35,792 bases of DNA, from assembly GCF_001953975.1 (NCBI RefSeq), contig NZ_MBEJ01000049.1:1-35792 (forward strand), read 5' to 3'. The position numbers were made by a program, and so were the translations under genes. A model generated the notes under the pieces. It was given only the letters and a program-made list of their open reading frames with translations, did no database searches and was not told the DNA's origin. Position 1 is the first letter of the stretch. The number at the start of each line of letters is the position of its first letter. Of this stretch, positions 35,706 through 35,792 are shown in pieces. The DNA comes from Mycobacterium sp. NS-7484. GTDB taxonomy: Bacteria > Actinomycetota > Actinomycetes > Mycobacteriales > Mycobacteriaceae.

Positions 35706-35792
35706 TCAGAACGGTGGTGGTCCGTATTCTTCGGCGAGCCAGATTTGGTATTGGCGTTCGACGTCGAGGTCGTTGTTGATTTCGGCGCGTAG
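35706..35792 (-). CDS. 3' end of an unidentified gene, 5' truncated by the window edge
   Basis: 28 codons and a TGA stop, reading LRAEINNDLDVERQYQIWLAEEYGPPPF. The acidic, aromatic tail ending GPPPF is coding-like. Too short to assign a family. It converges on the SRPBCC gene with a 9-bp gap. Confidence 0.45.
   Translation of the reverse strand, partial: LRAEINNDLDVERQYQIWLAEEYGPPPF

Overview
The window is from a high-GC, fast-growing-type Mycobacterium (Mycolicibacterium) chromosome. Its backbone follows the M. tuberculosis segment Rv3840 to Rv3859c gene for gene (LCP protein, bfrB, glpQ1, DUF4328 protein, sodA, Rv3847, espR, Rv3850, hns-like Rv3852, rraA, ethA/ethR, Rv3856c, gltD, gltB). 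Extra genes typical of environmental mycobacteria are inserted: a DinB3-type polymerase, AqpZ, Dps1, a YcnI/CopC/CopD copper cluster and an ImmA/IrrE-DUF6545 pair. Orthology is from recalled protein sequences; no search was run.

Left part (1-6140): the end of an LCP cell-wall ligase; ferritin bfrB with a promoter preceded by two strong IdeR-box-like sites; a three-gene minus-strand unit (rhodanese, zinc-ribbon DUF4328 membrane protein, glpQ1); an intergenic region with four DnaA-box-like 9-mers; a 52-aa one-helix membrane protein; sodA with a terminator; and an Rv3847-like gene.

Middle (6140-14940): about 850 bp without a convincing gene upstream of espR; then, facing espR, a coupled ImmA/IrrE metalloprotease and seven-helix DUF6545 protein with their own dyad operator; a secreted Thr-rich protein with an 18-bp tandem repeat; the Rv3850 homologue; a membrane gene followed by translationally coupled ycnI-copC-copD; the Lys/Ala-rich hns-like gene; a decayed TipA/MerR regulator; and rraA, probably leaderless.

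Right-middle (14940-25000): divergent ethA and ethR flank a 55-bp operator of three dyads spaced exactly 20 bp apart. Then come an FAD monooxygenase, a DinB polymerase whose start codon lies inside a LexA box, a four-helix membrane protein, an HhH-PHP protein, an aldehyde dehydrogenase, an F420-type LLM oxidoreductase, an overlooked 46-aa gene and a GT87 mannosyltransferase.

Right part (25000-35792): gltB-gltD (glutamate synthase) with an IdeR-like box upstream, a hotdog thioesterase, aqpZ, dps1, an AlkA-type glycosylase, a DUF427 protein, an SRPBCC protein and the 3' end of an unidentified gene. Recurrent themes are iron storage and peroxide/superoxide defence (bfrB, sodA, dps), nucleoid-associated proteins (espR, hns-like, dps) and DNA damage (dinB3, alkA-like).
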